Of a DNA stretch of 35,144 nucleotides, positions 1-9,938 are shown piece by piece. The stretch is from NCBI GenBank assembly GCA_025980435.1, contig JAICXK010000020.1:1-35144 (forward strand). The letters are read 5' to 3'. Each line of letters begins with the position of its first letter. The stretch's first letter is position 1. A program made the translations under genes and the position numbers. Origin of the DNA: Bryobacteraceae bacterium. Its GTDB lineage: Bacteria > Acidobacteriota > Terriglobia > Bryobacterales > Bryobacteraceae. The notes beneath the pieces were generated by a model, which was not told the DNA's origin, did no database searches, and worked only from the letters and a program-made list of their open reading frames with translations.

Positions 1-16
1 GCTGCGCCGATGCCAG

Positions 17-1453
17 TTATGCGGAGCGTCGGGCGAGCGCCACGCCGGGGGAGGGCAGTTCGCGCTGAACCTTCTCATCCGGCAGGAAGCGGTTTATCGA
101 TGTGGTGATGCCGGTAAGAACCGGCAGGCAAAAGTTGAATCCGTGAGAAAGAAAGATGATGCAGATAGAATACCCGACTATCATGATGGACAGAATATTT
201 GCGATGGTCGAGATACCCGGAAGGCCCGACTTAGTCGCCCTCTTAAGCGACAGGTAGGTCATGCCGATGGCGGCAAGGTAGAAACCCAGGGCTGGGATGC
301 CGCACTCGCTTGAGATTTCCGTGTATGCATTATGAGTCTCATGCCACATTCCCCGCTCTCCCTTGCTGCCTGCGATACCCGCCTGGTAGTCCATGAACTC
401 GCCCGGCCCGATGCCGAATAAGGGATGGTGCAGCGTGATGTGAACGCTGGCCCAGAAGAGCGCCTTCCTGGCTTCACGGGATTCGAGCGCACCGCCTGCG
501 TCCTCCGATCCGCCGAAAAGGCCCTTAAGCCGCTGAGCCGATTCGGTCGGTATAAGGGTGAAGGCGAACAGTGCCAGGGCAGGTAGGCCAACCAGGATTG
601 CGAGCCGGACTTTTGGCGAACCTCTCTTTAGAATGTAAAGACCCGTACAGATAAGGCCCACGAGGCCCCCACGAGAACCAGTACTAAACACTTGGTACAG
701 TCCCGCGGCCAGAACCGCCGCGCCCAGCAATTTAAAAAACGGATTCCGTTTCGGCCCGAAGAAAAAGTAAGCCATGGCCGGCAGAACCAGAATCATGTGG
801 GCGGCGTAGTCATTGGAATCCTGAATATCGCTGCCCGCGGAACCGAAAGCCATGCGCCCGGTCTTGAAATCGCTGCTGAGGAGGCCCAGCATAGTGGTCG
901 CGGTCCCCGCCAGCCCAATTGTATTGATTACTTTACGGATGTCTTCACTCGTATAGGTTACCGCGGGAATCAGGATCACCAGTGGCAAGGTTGTCTTGAG
1001 ATAGGGAAGCAACTGAGTGAGCGATCCACCCCGCCAGGTGCTGAACACTGTCGCGACCGCCATCCATGCGCCGAACGCGCACCACATCCACGTGGCTTTC
1101 TCGCGGAACGGATCAAGGAAGCCGCCTGCCAGAAATGTTGCGAAATAGCTGATCGCTCCAAACACCACAAGAATATGTGTGTCGAAGTGTAGTTTGCCGG
1201 AGATATACTCATGCAGAAAACTAAACCGGAAGAAGAGGAAAATCAGCGTGCATTTGAAGGCAAACTGGCGCGTTGGATTGAGGATCTGGTCCTGAAACAA
1301 TTCGCCCAGCGGCTGCGCGGCGGTATTCGCAGAATCCGGTGGGCTCGCCAGGAGCGCACTCGCCTGCCCTCGATCTTTCTGAGCAAGGAACTTTAACTCG
1401 GGAAAATGGCTTGCCGCAGTAGCCAATCTGCGACCAGGTTTGAATTTAGACAC
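17..1453 (-). CDS. O-antigen ligase/polymerase family membrane protein (Wzy/WaaL-like)
   Basis: 478-aa ORF with many hydrophobic segments and a large loop containing HPLFGIGPGEF...HETHNAYTEISSECGIPALGFYLA, typical of the Wzy_C/O-antigen ligase family; next to flippase and glycosyltransferase genes. Confidence 0.88.
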   Translation of the reverse strand: MSKFKPGRRLATAASHFPELKFLAQKDRGQASALLASPPDSANTAAQPLGELFQDQILNPTRQFAFKCTLIFLFFRFSFLHEYISGKLHFDTHILVVFGAISYFATFLAGGFLDPFREKATWMWCAFGAWMAVATVFSTWRGGSLTQLLPYLKTTLPLVILIPAVTYTSEDIRKVINTIGLAGTATTMLGLLSSDFKTGRMAFGSAGSDIQDSNDYAAHMILVLPAMAYFFFGPKRNPFFKLLGAAVLAAGLYQVFSTGSRGGLVGLICTGLYILKRGSPKVRLAILVGLPALALFAFTLIPTESAQRLKGLFGGSEDAGGALESREARKALFWASVHITLHHPLFGIGPGEFMDYQAGIAGSKGERGMWHETHNAYTEISSECGIPALGFYLAAIGMTYLSLKRATKSGLPGISTIANILSIMIVGYSICIIFLSHGFNFCLPVLTGITTSINRFLPDEKVQRELPSPGVALARRSA

Positions 1454-1576
1454 GAAGGGCGCTGCTTCAATCAGTATAGCGGCAGGAGCGAAGGCTGCCC
1501 GCTACTCTAAACTAGTGTCTGAATGGTCTCGCGTTCTCTCTGATGCCGGATAGCGAACGGCTGAATAGCAGTTGTC

Positions 1577-3142
1577 TTGCGATTCAGTTCCATCCCGGCG
1601 CACTTCCTTTGGAGGTCCACACAGTTTCTGCCAAGTCTGACGCAAAAAGCGGTTAGCGGAACCGCGTGGTCCACGCTTTCCACGACCGGCAAGCAAGTGC
1701 TTTCCGTTGCCTCGGTGGCAACCGTGGCGCGCCTCCTCGGGCCCGATGCATACGGGGTGATGGGCATGGCAAATCTGCTGATCGCCTTCATCCTGAACTT
1801 TCGCGATCTCGGGACAGGAACCGCAATCGTTCAACGCTTGTCCGTTTCCGATCGCCTCCTGTCTAGCCTTCTTTGGGTAAATTTCCTGCTGGGGTTGTTC
1901 ATGGCGGCTGTAATTATCGCGGCAAGTCCGCTCACCGCAAGATTTTTTAGCACTCCGGAATTGGTGCCGATTCTTTGCACTCTCTCGATTTCGTTTTGTC
2001 TAACTTCCTGCGGCGTGGTCCATGCTTCGTTGCTCATGCGCGGCATGCATTTCAAGGCTCTGGCTATTGTCGACGTTACCGCCGCCCTCGCCAGCTATCT
2101 GGTTGCATTGACATGCGCTTACTCCGGCCTGGGCGTCTGGAGCCTGGTCTTCGCCAACCTGACCACTTCGTTCGCTTCAACCTTGGGTTACTGGCTCGCT
2201 TCGGCCTGGCGTCCTAAATGGGAATTCGATCCGGCCGAAATTAAATCCGTAATGAGTTTTAGCCTGAACCTTTCTGGTTTCGGCGTAGTCAACTATTTTG
2301 CAAGGAATGCGGACAACATTGTGGTCGGAAGAGTACTGGGGAAAATGCTACTGGGCGATTATCAGATGGCGTATAACCTCATGCTCACTCCGATTCAGAA
2401 CATTAGTTCCGTAATTTCGCGCGTAACATTACCAGCATTTGCCAAAATACAAGAGGATAATGAGCGTTTCAAATTCGCCTACGTCAAAAGCTGTATGCTG
2501 ATCGGGCTGATCACCTTCCCGGTAATGGCCGGGCTGGGAGTGGTGGCGCATCCGCTGATCGATGCCGTCCTCGGCCCCAAATGGGTAGGAGCAATTCGAA
2601 TTTTCGAGATCCTGGCGCCGGTCGGACTGGTCCAGTCGGTGCAGACCACGGTCGGACAGATCTATATCTCCAAAGGCCGCACGGACTGGATGTTCCGTTT
2701 CGGCTCCTTCAGTTGCGTGATTCTGATCGCTACTTTCATTGCCGGTGTGCGGTACGGAACCGTAGGTGTTGCCGCCGCTTATTGCATCGTCTATATCGGA
2801 CTACTGATGATTCCGGGCTTTGTCATTCCGTTCCGGTTGATTGGATTGAAGTTAAGCACCTTCGCGTCCGCCTTGCTGCCCCAATTGCTCCTGACCGGCG
2901 CAATGGCATTGCTCTGCTGGATCTGGCTCCGTGTGCTGGATAGCCTTTCGGTAAACGACCCATGGGTCCGGTTGTTCTCCACTTCGCTTCTGGGTGCCTG
3001 CGCTTACATCGGCTCTTTTGTGCTGCTCTGGCCCGCGGTAATGAAGCATCTTGAGGATGTTCTTGACGTGTCGGCCGGAGCGCGGCTCAGCGGATGCCTA
3101 TCGAGCATGCGGCGGTTCTCGTTGAGAGGAATTTCGCAATGA
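1577..3142 (+). CDS. Lipopolysaccharide/oligosaccharide flippase (Wzx/MATE-like)
   Basis: Polytopic ORF with SGTAWSTLSTTGKQVLSVASVATVARLLGPDAYGVMGMANLL start region typical of polysaccharide flippases; start codon uncertain (TTG at 1577 or a later site). Confidence 0.88.
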   Translation: MRFSSIPAHFLWRSTQFLPSLTQKAVSGTAWSTLSTTGKQVLSVASVATVARLLGPDAYGVMGMANLLIAFILNFRDLGTGTAIVQRLSVSDRLLSSLLWVNFLLGLFMAAVIIAASPLTARFFSTPELVPILCTLSISFCLTSCGVVHASLLMRGMHFKALAIVDVTAALASYLVALTCAYSGLGVWSLVFANLTTSFASTLGYWLASAWRPKWEFDPAEIKSVMSFSLNLSGFGVVNYFARNADNIVVGRVLGKMLLGDYQMAYNLMLTPIQNISSVISRVTLPAFAKIQEDNERFKFAYVKSCMLIGLITFPVMAGLGVVAHPLIDAVLGPKWVGAIRIFEILAPVGLVQSVQTTVGQIYISKGRTDWMFRFGSFSCVILIATFIAGVRYGTVGVAAAYCIVYIGLLMIPGFVIPFRLIGLKLSTFASALLPQLLLTGAMALLCWIWLRVLDSLSVNDPWVRLFSTSLLGACAYIGSFVLLWPAVMKHLEDVLDVSAGARLSGCLSSMRRFSLRGISQ

Positions 3143-3885
3143 GCTCACGGGACAGTATGGCGTCTTTGCTTTCCCTCGCCGATCAGGTCCGGTATTACGA
3201 CCAGCGCTGGAGCAAGTTCGATCACGCTAATCTGTATTGCCTCGAACGCTCGGTGTTTGTCCTCGATGCGATTCGAGCCGAAGGCACGGATTATCCTCGA
3301 ATCTGTGATTTGGGGTGCGGGGCCGGCTGGCTTACTAACATCTTGAGCGCGTTCGGCCCAACTATCGGCGTCGAGCTTTCGCCGCAAGCCGTGCAGCAGG
3401 CTCGGGAACGCTATCCCGGCGCGGACTTCGTCTGCGCTGACGCGACCAGGTGGGAGCCGGGACGCGGAGAGTTCGATTTCGTGGTAAGCCAGGAAGTGCT
3501 GGAGCACATTGTCGATAAGCCTGCCTACTTGCGCGTTGCCCGCCAGTCCTTAAAGGCGGGCGGATGCCTGATTATGACAACGCCGAATTTAAAGGTTCTC
3601 AACGCGATTCCCGAAGCGGAGCGTAAGGCCGTGTGGGAGACCCAGCCGGTTGAACTTCCGGTTGACCGGAGCGGGCTAAACACGTTGCTGGCCGAAACAG
3701 GCTTCCACGTCATTCGCACTTCGTCGGCGGTCTGGGGCGCCGGCAGGACCGGGCTTCACCGGCTTGTGAATTCATCCAAACTGCAGGACGCGCTGCGCGC
3801 CGCCCACCTCAATCGGTATTGGCAAAAGGCGCTCTTACAGAGAGATTTCGGGATGTATTTGTTGACCGTGGCTAGGGCCCGTTGA
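3139..3885 (+). CDS. Class I SAM-dependent methyltransferase (UbiG-like)
   Basis: ICDLGCGAGWLTNIL motif I and later methyltransferase motifs; ATG at 3139 overlaps the TGA of the flippase (ATGA). Confidence 0.85.
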   Translation: MSSRDSMASLLSLADQVRYYDQRWSKFDHANLYCLERSVFVLDAIRAEGTDYPRICDLGCGAGWLTNILSAFGPTIGVELSPQAVQQARERYPGADFVCADATRWEPGRGEFDFVVSQEVLEHIVDKPAYLRVARQSLKAGGCLIMTTPNLKVLNAIPEAERKAVWETQPVELPVDRSGLNTLLAETGFHVIRTSSAVWGAGRTGLHRLVNSSKLQDALRAAHLNRYWQKALLQRDFGMYLLTVARAR

Positions 3886-5087
3886 GCGTTCCGCAAGAAT
3901 CTGCAGGCCCCGCATCGACCTCTCCCGGGTTTCTTACCGTTCTCTCCTGGTTCCCGGAATCCGGGGTGGGCGGCGTCAACCAGGCCGTACTTAATCTGAT
4001 TCGCGTCACGAAACAGGACGGACGCTGGCAGCCTTTCTTTCTCTTGAGCGGCGGCTCGGCCCTGCCAGGACCCGCTCCTCACCTGGCGTGCCCCGCGCGC
4101 TCGCTCTATTTGCGCGCTCCTGATGTTCCGCCGGGGAAAATGGCGCGCTCGCTGCTCGCCTTTCTTGTTCACTTGCCCGCCACTCTCGCAAAACTCCGCC
4201 GATTACTGGAGGAGCACCGGATCCGCATAGTCAATTGCGTTTTCCCCGACCTTGCCTGCCTTCACTTTGTCCTGCTGCGGCGGCTGGGGCTGTTTGATGG
4301 CAAGGTGGCGCTGACATTTCAAGGAATCGACAGCAAGAATCTTACCGATAAACGCGGCATTAGCCGGTGGCTGGCGCGTTGGATGCTGCGTTCCGCGGAT
4401 GCAGTCGTTGCCTGTTCGCGCGGGCTGCTGGAAGAAGTTCTGCAGTTCGAACCCCGCTGCGCCAAACGTGCCGCCGTAATCTACAACGCCGTGGATAAGC
4501 AAGACTTTCTGGGAGGCACGGACTGGGGCTATCAGCTCCCGCAGCCGCTACAAGACCGGCCTTTTCTTCTCAACGTCGCCCGCTACGAACACAAGAAGGG
4601 CCAGGACATTTTGATTCGCGCGTTCGAGCAAATCGCCGGCCGGTTCCCCGATTTGATGCTGGTCATGATCGGGGCCGCCTCGGGCGAGGAGAGCGAAATC
4701 TCCCGTAAGCTCGTTGCGGGCTCACCGCTTCGCGATCGAATCCTGCGGCTCGAAAATGTGCCGCACGAGCATATCGCCGTGTTCATGCGGAGCGCGCTTC
4801 TGTTCGTACTCGCGTCGCGGAGGGAGGGGCTGCCCTTTGTGATTTTGGAGGCCGGAGCATTGGGAGTTCCCGTAGTAGCAAGCGCCTGCATTGGAGTTCC
4901 AGAGCTCATTACAGATGGACAGACCGGAAGGCTGGCGCCGGTCGATGATGCCGATGGGCTCGCTCGTATGATCGAAGAGGTGTTGACGGACGAAGAGGAG
5001 CGGAAGAGATTGAGCGAAAACCTACACCGCCTTGTAACCGAAAAGTTCAGTTGGCAAGCCTCCTACGAGAAATACATTGCGCTTTGA
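3882..5087 (+). CDS. Glycosyltransferase family 4 protein
   Basis: LNVARYEHKKGQDILIRAFEQI...REGLPFVILEAGALGVPVVAS typical of GT4/GT-B C-terminal domain; TTG start overlaps upstream TGA (TTGA). Confidence 0.88.
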   Translation: MSVPQESAGPASTSPGFLTVLSWFPESGVGGVNQAVLNLIRVTKQDGRWQPFFLLSGGSALPGPAPHLACPARSLYLRAPDVPPGKMARSLLAFLVHLPATLAKLRRLLEEHRIRIVNCVFPDLACLHFVLLRRLGLFDGKVALTFQGIDSKNLTDKRGISRWLARWMLRSADAVVACSRGLLEEVLQFEPRCAKRAAVIYNAVDKQDFLGGTDWGYQLPQPLQDRPFLLNVARYEHKKGQDILIRAFEQIAGRFPDLMLVMIGAASGEESEISRKLVAGSPLRDRILRLENVPHEHIAVFMRSALLFVLASRREGLPFVILEAGALGVPVVASACIGVPELITDGQTGRLAPVDDADGLARMIEEVLTDEEERKRLSENLHRLVTEKFSWQASYEKYIAL

Positions 5088-5114
5088 AATCCGACCTCTT
5101 CTGGAGCAACTCTC

Positions 5115-6104
5115 GTGCGAATTCTAATCACCGGCGGCGCCGGTTATATCGGCAGCCACACAGTAAAAGCGCTCGCCGCGGAGGGGCACGAGCCCGTTGT
5201 TTTCGACAACTTTTCTACCGGCCATCGCTGGGCCGCGCAATGGGGGCGTGTGGAAGAAGGCGATCTCGCCGACCGGGAGCGAATCCGGTCCGTCCTCGAC
5301 AAGCACTGCATTGAGGCCGTCGTCCACCTCGCCGGCTCCGCTTACGTCGGGGAGTCCGTATCCAATCCGGCCTGGTATTACCGCAACAACTTTGTCAACA
5401 CTCTTAACTTGCTGGAAGCGATGATCGCCGCCGAGGTGAAGCGCATTATCTTTTCCTCGTCATGCACGGTTTACGGCATCCCGGAAACGTTGCCGATTCG
5501 CGAGGCGGCGAAAGTTGACCCCATCTCGCCCTATGGCGAATCGAAGCGATTCATTGAACGGATGCTGCATTGGTTTGAAAAAGCGTATGGCCTGCAGTGG
5601 CTGGCTTTTCGGTACTTCAACGCCGCCGGGGCAGACCCCGACGGCGATTTAGGCGAGCAGCACGAACCGGAGACCCATCTCATCCCCCTGGTCATTCTGG
5701 CCGCTTTGGGCAAAATTTTTCCGTTTCGGATTTTCGGCGTTGATTACGAAACGCCCGACGGAACTCCCATCCGCGATTTTATCCATGTATCCGATTTGGC
5801 CCAAGCCCACGTGGCCGGGCTGCGGTTCCTTTCCGGGCAAGGCGCATCCATGCCGCTGAATTTAGCTACCGGCTCCGGAGAGTCGGTGGGTTCCATCATC
5901 CGGGCCGTGGAGCGGCTCAGCGGTCGCGAAATAGCTGTACAACCATGCCCACGCCGGGCGGGCGATCCTGCCGTTCTGATTGCAGACGCTTCGCGCGCCT
6001 CGCAATTGCTGAACTGGCATCCCCGATACGGTATCGATACGATCCTCGAAACGGCTCTGCGCTGGCACTCCCGCAACGGTGGGGGTAAGCCGGACTCGAG
6101 TTAA
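5115..6104 (+). CDS. galE: UDP-glucose 4-epimerase
   Basis: GTG start; GGAGYIGSHT Rossmann motif, SSSCTVYG, SPYGESK (YxxxK), FRYFNAAGADPDGDLGEQHEPETHLIP. Confidence 0.93.
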   Translation: MRILITGGAGYIGSHTVKALAAEGHEPVVFDNFSTGHRWAAQWGRVEEGDLADRERIRSVLDKHCIEAVVHLAGSAYVGESVSNPAWYYRNNFVNTLNLLEAMIAAEVKRIIFSSSCTVYGIPETLPIREAAKVDPISPYGESKRFIERMLHWFEKAYGLQWLAFRYFNAAGADPDGDLGEQHEPETHLIPLVILAALGKIFPFRIFGVDYETPDGTPIRDFIHVSDLAQAHVAGLRFLSGQGASMPLNLATGSGESVGSIIRAVERLSGREIAVQPCPRRAGDPAVLIADASRASQLLNWHPRYGIDTILETALRWHSRNGGGKPDSS

Positions 6105-6994
6105 GCGCGCTTCGAAACAGGCTTCTGCATAAACTCCTCCACGCGTGTGGGAAGAATGCGCTTGATGTAGTCAACACTCGCGAGCGCCCGGAGAGCGATT
6201 TGCCGCGGAAGAGCTTTGGCGACTCTCCACTTCAGGCTCGTTCTTTCCGGCGCTGCCAACGCATCATGGTGATTTCTGATTCGCATGCACTCAAATCCAG
6301 CCGCGAAAAAGGCGCGCCGCACACCCGGAAACGTAGTGTATGTCACCGACTCCCGAAGAAATCGCGGGTCCCGCCCGAGCATTCGCAGGTACGCCGCCCC
6401 AACCGGTTTCGGTAGCAGCGGCAGCCAGCGTACGCGATAGTGCGGCTCCCGGAAGGAAAGGTAATTCTCGTAAGCGGCGTATATGTAGCCGCCCGGCTTT
6501 AATACGCGGAACGCTTCGAGGATAACCTGTTTCGGATTTTGTACGTGCTCGAGCACCTGCAGGCTGACGATCAGGTCAATCGAGCCATCTTTCACGGGCA
6601 GGTATTCGCCAACCGACCCGATTACATACCCGTTTCCAGCCTCCCGAAGCCGTTCCGCCGTAAGGTTGCGCCAAGCCGTGCCCGGTTCGATCGCGATAAC
6701 CTGCGCCCCGCGCCGGGCAAGTTCCACTGAAAGCCCACCCAGACCGGCCCCGAGATCGAGCACGCGCTTCCCGCGAAAACTGAGACCGGCGGCTTCGCAT
6801 TCGTCGCACACGTCTTTTCCGATGCTTGCCGCGACTTCGGCGGAGGCTCTATCTCTGGCGACGTCGTCCGGAATGCCGAGATCCACCGCCAGGCATCGAT
6901 ACATGGCCTTCCACGTCCGTTCATCCACCGATCCAGCATCGGGTTCATCTGGAGATCCGTCAAAAGCCGTTTGGATTTGGCGTGTCTGCACCAT
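6101..6994 (-). CDS. Class I SAM-dependent methyltransferase
   Basis: VLDLGAGLGGLSVELARRGAQVIAIEPG motif, VSLQVLEHVQNPKQVILEAFRVLKPGGYIYAA; stop overlaps the galE stop. Confidence 0.87.
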   Translation of the reverse strand: MVQTRQIQTAFDGSPDEPDAGSVDERTWKAMYRCLAVDLGIPDDVARDRASAEVAASIGKDVCDECEAAGLSFRGKRVLDLGAGLGGLSVELARRGAQVIAIEPGTAWRNLTAERLREAGNGYVIGSVGEYLPVKDGSIDLIVSLQVLEHVQNPKQVILEAFRVLKPGGYIYAAYENYLSFREPHYRVRWLPLLPKPVGAAYLRMLGRDPRFLRESVTYTTFPGVRRAFFAAGFECMRIRNHHDALAAPERTSLKWRVAKALPRQIALRALASVDYIKRILPTRVEEFMQKPVSKRA

Positions 6995-7062
6995 CTAATC
7001 TTAGTGAACCATTCACCTTTCGTGTAGTGGCGAGGCCTGCCCCGCCTTCTCCTCCGACTGGT

Positions 7063-9828
7063 TTACGGTCCCAGATAGACGATCTCGATCCCATTGATGA
7101 TTGCTGCGGCTTTATGCGCGACAAAATCAATTCGAATCGCTTTATCTGTAACTGTCGTTTCGTACCTTTTATCAATCGCGGTCTTCGGAGGATATCCCGC
7201 CTGCAGATCGAAGTTACTCAGCACTTTCTTTCCGTTTATCAGGACGTCGAATGTGTAATGGCCCGCATCATTCCAACTGTAATCGGCGAACTTTAATGTA
7301 ACGGCATAACGGCCGTTGGGAACCGGGAATGCGTAATCGAATCGCTGGTCCGCATAGCAGTAACGCGAAGATTGGTAGAGCTTCTGCATGTCCGGCGGCG
7401 CTCCCGCAATTGGTTTTGAAAGGCTGTTTGCCAGGCTCGAGCCCTGGTAGCCGTGGTCGCTTTCCCAAACATTCCCCTGCGCGTCCTTAAAGCCGCCGGT
7501 ATCGCCGCAGTTGATTCGAATCGCTTGCGGGGCCGACTTTAAAGCGAGCGTTGCGGTTGCCGATTTGCTTGGGTCGCCTTTGCTCTCCGCCTTTACCGTC
7601 ACGTTGGTATCGTGCGCAAGAGAATCCGGCGCGGTGTACACTCCGTCGGGAGAGATCTCGCCCACGCCGGGAGAAATCGACCAGGTCACATCCGTGTAAG
7701 GCGTTCCGTTAATGGACGCGCTAAATTTGTGGCTCAGGCTTCGCGCCAGCGAGATCGAACCCGGCGAAACCGTCAGCGGACCAAAGCCGAATGTCAGATC
7801 AGCCGTTGCGGTCATTTTGGGGTCGGACGTGCTCTTCGCCTGAATAACCACGTTCTGGTCGCCCTTCGGCGGCAGCGCGGGCGCTTGATACAGGCCCTTG
7901 TCGCTAATCGAGCCTGGTCCCTTAAGAATCGACCACGTGACCGAATGATCCATGTACCAGGCGACGGCGTTGAACTGGATCTGTTGGCCCATTGTCATCG
8001 TGATTGGCCCTGGGGGATCAATGGAGATATGCGGAGCGGATGTGTCCCTCTCGATCGAGAAGGCATTCAGGACGGGTACGCCCTTGGTTTTGTTCGTAGC
8101 CACCCGGCGAAGCGCGAAATACAAATCTCCGTCTGTGACTTTTGCCGGGATCTCCACGGACGTAGGAACACGGCACGTATACTCGATCGAGCGCCCCCAA
8201 TCGAAGTTGTCCGCAACAATCTGGCCCTGCGCCTCCAACTTGATCGGGCGCATGTTTTTTGGATCGAATTTGGATTTCCAGGGGCAATCCGTCTGGGCAA
8301 TCAGGATGGTGATCTTATAGTTCCCGTTCGGAACCGTGAATCTGTAAACCATATCGTCGAAGCTGTAGCGGCTGGTGTAATACAGGCCGATGTCCTTGCC
8401 GTCCGGCCCCCATGGTCCGCCCCCGGTGTCGGTCACAATGCCCCAGCCAAACTCGCCCCCCTGATCCCTCCACCACATATGGCCTTCCGAATCGGGGCCG
8501 TAGTCGGGAGCGAATTTTCTAGGAGCGTTGGCAGCGCGTGTGGCGTTCCCAATGTCAATCCGAATGGCGCCCTTCGGCAGCACCGTAAGGCCAATGGTCG
8601 CTTTTGCCTCGGGGTCGGCGGCGCTCTCCGCGGTCACCATCGCGTAAGTCGGTTTTTCAACCTCGGGAGCCGTGTATTCGCCGTCAGCCGTCAGTCGTCC
8701 CAGCGCCGGGCTGATGCTCCACTTTATGCCCTTGTTCGCGGTCCCGTTCACCCACCCGGCCAGCCGCTTCGTGACGCCGCTTTGTATCCACAAGGCCGGA
8801 TTGGGTACCCCTACCGTTACCGCCTGCACGCGGGAATCCGGCTTTGCGTATCGACTGTCTGCTTTGACCGTACCCAGAGCCGGGGATCTCATCAGCGGCG
8901 ATTCATCGACGACCTCAAAGTCGTTGGACCGGGGTCCGCGGCCGCTCACTTCATACAGCGCCGCCATCACCCTGGCGTCTTCTGTCACATCGGTCGATAT
9001 GTCTACTTCCCAATTCGCTCCGCCGTCGGCGAGAATCAGCCCGTATTCTTTGAGCTGTGTCAGAAGCGCTTGCGCGAGCGGGCTGAATTTAGAGATGTCA
9101 TAACTCTTCTTCAGCCGGAATCGGGTACCGTACGGAATCTTGCCCCAGGCCCCCGCGTGGCTTCTGGACGGCCATACCGAACTGGGACTGATGATCGAAT
9201 TCGAGAGCGTCACGCGCAGTGCGTGCTGAATCGAGCCCGACCGTACTTCGTCCATTCGCAGGGTCAGGGGAGCCAGCAGCAATCCCGCCGCATCGACCGA
9301 ACCGGCGGGTAGCGCCGGATCCATCGCGGCATATTTCATGCCGCTTTGCCCCGTGCATGATGGGCACGACTTGTTTACGCCCGGAGAGTAGTTGTTATAG
9401 AGTTCGAACACTTCGCAGGTGTCGCGGTCAACCGTCAGCACGTGTCGGTCATCGCCCGATGTGGGGCTGTTAAACACTCCGTTCTCGCGCTTCAGCTTCG
9501 GCCACGCCGGGATTTCGTAGATGCCGTCGTTTTGCGGCGTATAAGCGAAATGCATTTTCTCTTTTGGCGTGGAACTGTCGGCTATGTTTGTCCCCCAGGC
9601 CGGGTAGTAACCCACCGCCGAGCGCGGTATCCGCGCCATATATGCGTCTGAATTGGGCGAAACGGGCAGGCCGTCAATGCGCGTGTTGAAAATATGATTG
9701 TTCGGCAGGATTTGGCATCCTGCTAAAACGTTTTTGGCGCGAATGTTGGCGGGCGCATCAGAGGCCTTCGCCGCGACGCTCAGGACCGCAACCAACGTCA
9801 CCAGAGTGCCGCGGAAGAGGCAGGACAT
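7063..9828 (-). CDS. Secreted protein with N-terminal conserved domain, malectin-type domains and Ig-like (BIg2-like) repeats
   Basis: Signal-peptide-like N-terminus; repeated 'W.I.PG.G.IS.DG.YTAP' Ig-like segments; two blocks starting 'IRIDIGNA/IRINCGD' with tyrosine-rich malectin-like sequence. Confidence 0.8.
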   Translation of the reverse strand: MSCLFRGTLVTLVAVLSVAAKASDAPANIRAKNVLAGCQILPNNHIFNTRIDGLPVSPNSDAYMARIPRSAVGYYPAWGTNIADSSTPKEKMHFAYTPQNDGIYEIPAWPKLKRENGVFNSPTSGDDRHVLTVDRDTCEVFELYNNYSPGVNKSCPSCTGQSGMKYAAMDPALPAGSVDAAGLLLAPLTLRMDEVRSGSIQHALRVTLSNSIISPSSVWPSRSHAGAWGKIPYGTRFRLKKSYDISKFSPLAQALLTQLKEYGLILADGGANWEVDISTDVTEDARVMAALYEVSGRGPRSNDFEVVDESPLMRSPALGTVKADSRYAKPDSRVQAVTVGVPNPALWIQSGVTKRLAGWVNGTANKGIKWSISPALGRLTADGEYTAPEVEKPTYAMVTAESAADPEAKATIGLTVLPKGAIRIDIGNATRAANAPRKFAPDYGPDSEGHMWWRDQGGEFGWGIVTDTGGGPWGPDGKDIGLYYTSRYSFDDMVYRFTVPNGNYKITILIAQTDCPWKSKFDPKNMRPIKLEAQGQIVADNFDWGRSIEYTCRVPTSVEIPAKVTDGDLYFALRRVATNKTKGVPVLNAFSIERDTSAPHISIDPPGPITMTMGQQIQFNAVAWYMDHSVTWSILKGPGSISDKGLYQAPALPPKGDQNVVIQAKSTSDPKMTATADLTFGFGPLTVSPGSISLARSLSHKFSASINGTPYTDVTWSISPGVGEISPDGVYTAPDSLAHDTNVTVKAESKGDPSKSATATLALKSAPQAIRINCGDTGGFKDAQGNVWESDHGYQGSSLANSLSKPIAGAPPDMQKLYQSSRYCYADQRFDYAFPVPNGRYAVTLKFADYSWNDAGHYTFDVLINGKKVLSNFDLQAGYPPKTAIDKRYETTVTDKAIRIDFVAHKAAAIINGIEIVYLGP

Positions 9829-9938
9829 AAGGCAGTTAGATTGTAGCCTGTCCGCCGCGGTCGCTCTGGCCTACACTGACACTTGAACCCGACAGCAGCA
9901 TTCGAGTCAGGTTTCTAGAAACGGAGCTCCTAACCATC

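Noticed and set aside
7612-9312. 566-aa plus-strand ORF
   Set aside because: Fully antisense to the well-supported malectin/Ig-like protein; Arg/Pro-rich composition typical of spurious frames in high-GC DNA.
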